This document shows, in pieces, positions 6,543 to 7,561 of a stretch of 7,561 nt of DNA. This DNA is from Phenylobacterium sp. GTDB taxonomy: Bacteria > Pseudomonadota > Alphaproteobacteria > Caulobacterales > Caulobacteraceae. The translations under genes and the position numbers were made by a program. Location of the stretch: assembly GCA_025350885.1 (NCBI GenBank), contig JANXXA010000581.1:1-7561 (forward strand), in the 5' to 3' direction. Under the pieces are notes generated by a model. The model did not search any database. It was not told the DNA's origin and saw only the letters and a list, made by a program, of their open reading frames with translations. The stretch's first letter is position 1. The number at the start of each line of letters is the position of its first letter.

Positions 6543-6894
6543 CGAAATCAATCCGGCCCGGCCCGTCGCGGGGGTCAGGCTCTGCGCTCTGGCCGAGATC
6601 GCCGATCCTGGCGCCAAGGGCTTCCGCTTCCGTCAGGATGGCCGGATCTTCGCCGGCTTTGTCGTCCGCAAGGGTGAACTGCTGGTGGGCTACGTGGACA
6701 GCTGCCCACATGCCGGGTGGCCACTGGCCACCTTCGATGACCGTTATCTGACGCGCGACGGGGGCCACATCCTGTGCACCGGACACGGGGCGTTGTTCAC
6801 GCTCGATGGCGCGGGCGCCACCAGCCCCTGCCTGGGCCTTCGCCTGACAAGCTGGCTGATCGAGCTGCGCGGCGAGGCCGTGTTCACCGGGTGA
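6529..6894 (+). CDS. Small Rieske 2Fe-2S protein
   Basis: This soluble protein of 121 residues has the two Rieske cluster motifs: C59-P-H61 in DSCPHAGWPL (57-66) and C83-T-G-H86 in ILCTGHGALF (81-90). Two Cys and two His would bind one 2Fe-2S cluster. The gap between the motifs is 21 residues, longer than the usual 15-17, and holds a DDRYLTRDGGH insertion. This pattern recurs in small stand-alone proteobacterial Rieske proteins. No transmembrane segment or catalytic domain is present, so it is presumably an electron carrier or accessory protein with unknown partner. The start is inferred. An ATG exists at 6427, but the 34 residues after it are Arg/Pro-rich and overlap the YciI gene by 116 bases, so they look like an out-of-frame shadow. 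TTG 6529 gives a 14-base overlap and a natural N-terminus. No strong ribosome site is seen. Confidence 0.88.
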   Translation: MASSSEINPARPVAGVRLCALAEIADPGAKGFRFRQDGRIFAGFVVRKGELLVGYVDSCPHAGWPLATFDDRYLTRDGGHILCTGHGALFTLDGAGATSPCLGLRLTSWLIELRGEAVFTG

Positions 6895-6903
6895 GAAGCC
6901 CGC

Positions 6904-7561
6904 TCAGGCCGGCGCCACTTCCGCGCTGAACGCGGCCACGTCCTCGATCAGGCCGGCGACCGCGGCGGCGACCAGCTCGCCACCCTTCTCAGGCGTCGCC
7001 TGGCCGGGATCGGAGCCCATGCGGCCGTCGGGGTAGCGGGCGCGGAAATCCAGCGCTTCCCGAATGGGGCCGGTGGGGGCGATCCGCGGGGCGTAGTTCG
7101 CCGACTTGATGGCGTCGGGATAGGCCCACTGGGTGACCGCGATTTCCGAGGGCGTCGCGTGGCTGCCGTGGCCGGTGGGGAACTGGCGGTTGGCCAGGCT
7201 CAGCACCCCCTTAAGCTCCCACCAGTTCTTCTGCTTGCAGGCAAATCCCCGGTTGCGCCCGGCGTAGGTGGCCTCGGCGTAGAGCTCGGAAAAGGCCGCG
7301 TCGATGGTGGCGACATTGCCGCCATGGCCGTTGAGGAAATAGAGTTTCTCGAATCCCGCGAGGCCCAGGCTGCGGCACCAGTCGCCGATCACCGCCATGA
7401 AGGTCGAGGGGCGCAGCGCGATGGTGCCTGGGAAACCCAGGTGGTGTTGGGCCATGCCGATGTTGAAGGTCGGGGCGACCAGCAGGTCGGCGGATTTCTG
7501 AGCTTCGTGGGCGATGATCTCGGGGCACAGCCAGTCGGTGCCCAAGAGGCCGGTCGGCCCG
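6904..7561 (-). CDS. Creatininase-family amidohydrolase, partial (N-terminus missing)
   Basis: The minus-strand frame is open to the right edge, leaving 218 complete codons before the TGA at 6906-6904. It begins within the family motif that normally reads ExHGPHLPLGTD; here GPTGLLGTD is visible, including the metal-binding Asp. Other blocks are the His of HHLGFPGT, the highly conserved NGHGGN, and HATPSEIA, where the family has HAGxxET. The C-terminal half is complete, and perhaps 30-40 residues are missing at the start. Members are cytosolic metal-dependent hydrolases of C-N bonds; known ones include creatininase, an FAPy deformylase and the MftE peptidase. The context does not identify the substrate, so only the family is called. 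A TTG at 7545-7543 is not the true start, because conserved sequence continues upstream of it. It converges on the Rieske gene with a 9-base gap. Confidence 0.9.
   Translation of the reverse strand, partial: GPTGLLGTDWLCPEIIAHEAQKSADLLVAPTFNIGMAQHHLGFPGTIALRPSTFMAVIGDWCRSLGLAGFEKLYFLNGHGGNVATIDAAFSELYAEATYAGRNRGFACKQKNWWELKGVLSLANRQFPTGHGSHATPSEIAVTQWAYPDAIKSANYAPRIAPTGPIREALDFRARYPDGRMGSDPGQATPEKGGELVAAAVAGLIEDVAAFSAEVAPA

Noticed and set aside
5084..6617. Several minus-strand open frames opposite gpsA and the YciI-like gene
   Set aside because: All are Arg/Pro/Gly/Ala-rich with no motifs and mirror conserved plus-strand genes.
6904..7545. Creatininase-family gene as a complete gene starting at TTG 7545
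   Set aside because: Conserved family sequence (GPTGL, part of the HGPxxxLGTD motif) continues in frame upstream to the window edge, so the gene is truncated by the window.
1..7561. tRNA genes, CRISPR arrays, insertion sequences, phage or defence genes
   Set aside because: Reading both strands showed no cloverleaf, no spaced repeats, no terminal inverted repeats, no transposase or integrase motifs, and no composition shift. The window is ordinary core chromosome.

Overview
The window is a dense, GC-rich (roughly two-thirds G+C by eye) stretch of bacterial core chromosome. Protein sequences, gene order and promoter-like motifs fit an alphaproteobacterium, most likely of the Caulobacter/Phenylobacterium group. 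The assignment rests on the fabA-fabB pair, the alpha-type HemC and TsaD N-termini, an SH3-like periplasmic protein of the DUF1058 type, and candidate promoters that resemble the Caulobacter housekeeping consensus (TTGaCgS, 10-14 bases, GCTANAWC). Ten protein genes are supported, two of them cut by the window edges. I saw no tRNA, rRNA, CRISPR array, insertion sequence or phage gene, and no gene-free stretch longer than about 125 bases.

Left part (1-1258): a D-2-hydroxyacid dehydrogenase on the minus strand runs off the left edge. It is divergent from an exported protein with two SH3-like modules on the plus strand. Middle left (1266-3104): fabA and fabB form a two-gene plus-strand operon for unsaturated fatty acid synthesis. 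A candidate promoter lies just upstream, and a small hairpin lies between fabB and the convergent hemC gene.

Middle right (3105-6894): hemC (minus strand, tetrapyrrole synthesis) stands back to back with the plus-strand run tsaD-gpsA-YciI-Rieske. These four genes are joined by overlaps or gaps of 3 bases, so they are probably co-transcribed. They cover tRNA t6A modification, glycerol-3-phosphate supply for phospholipids, a YciI-like small protein and a small 2Fe-2S protein. Right edge (6904-7561): the C-terminal part of a creatininase-family metallohydrolase on the minus strand, convergent with the Rieske gene and separated from it by only 9 bases.

The thread linking several genes is membrane lipid supply: FabA and FabB make the unsaturated acyl chains, and GpsA makes the glycerol-3-phosphate backbone. 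The remainder is ordinary housekeeping. I found no convincing new biological system. The points worth a second look are mostly about regulation and start sites: the fabA promoter with an embedded inverted repeat and two GANTC sites, the very narrow hemC/tsaD divergent gap with an ambiguous TsaD N-terminus, a possible leaderless dehydrogenase mRNA, and a TTG-started Rieske gene overlapping the YciI gene.
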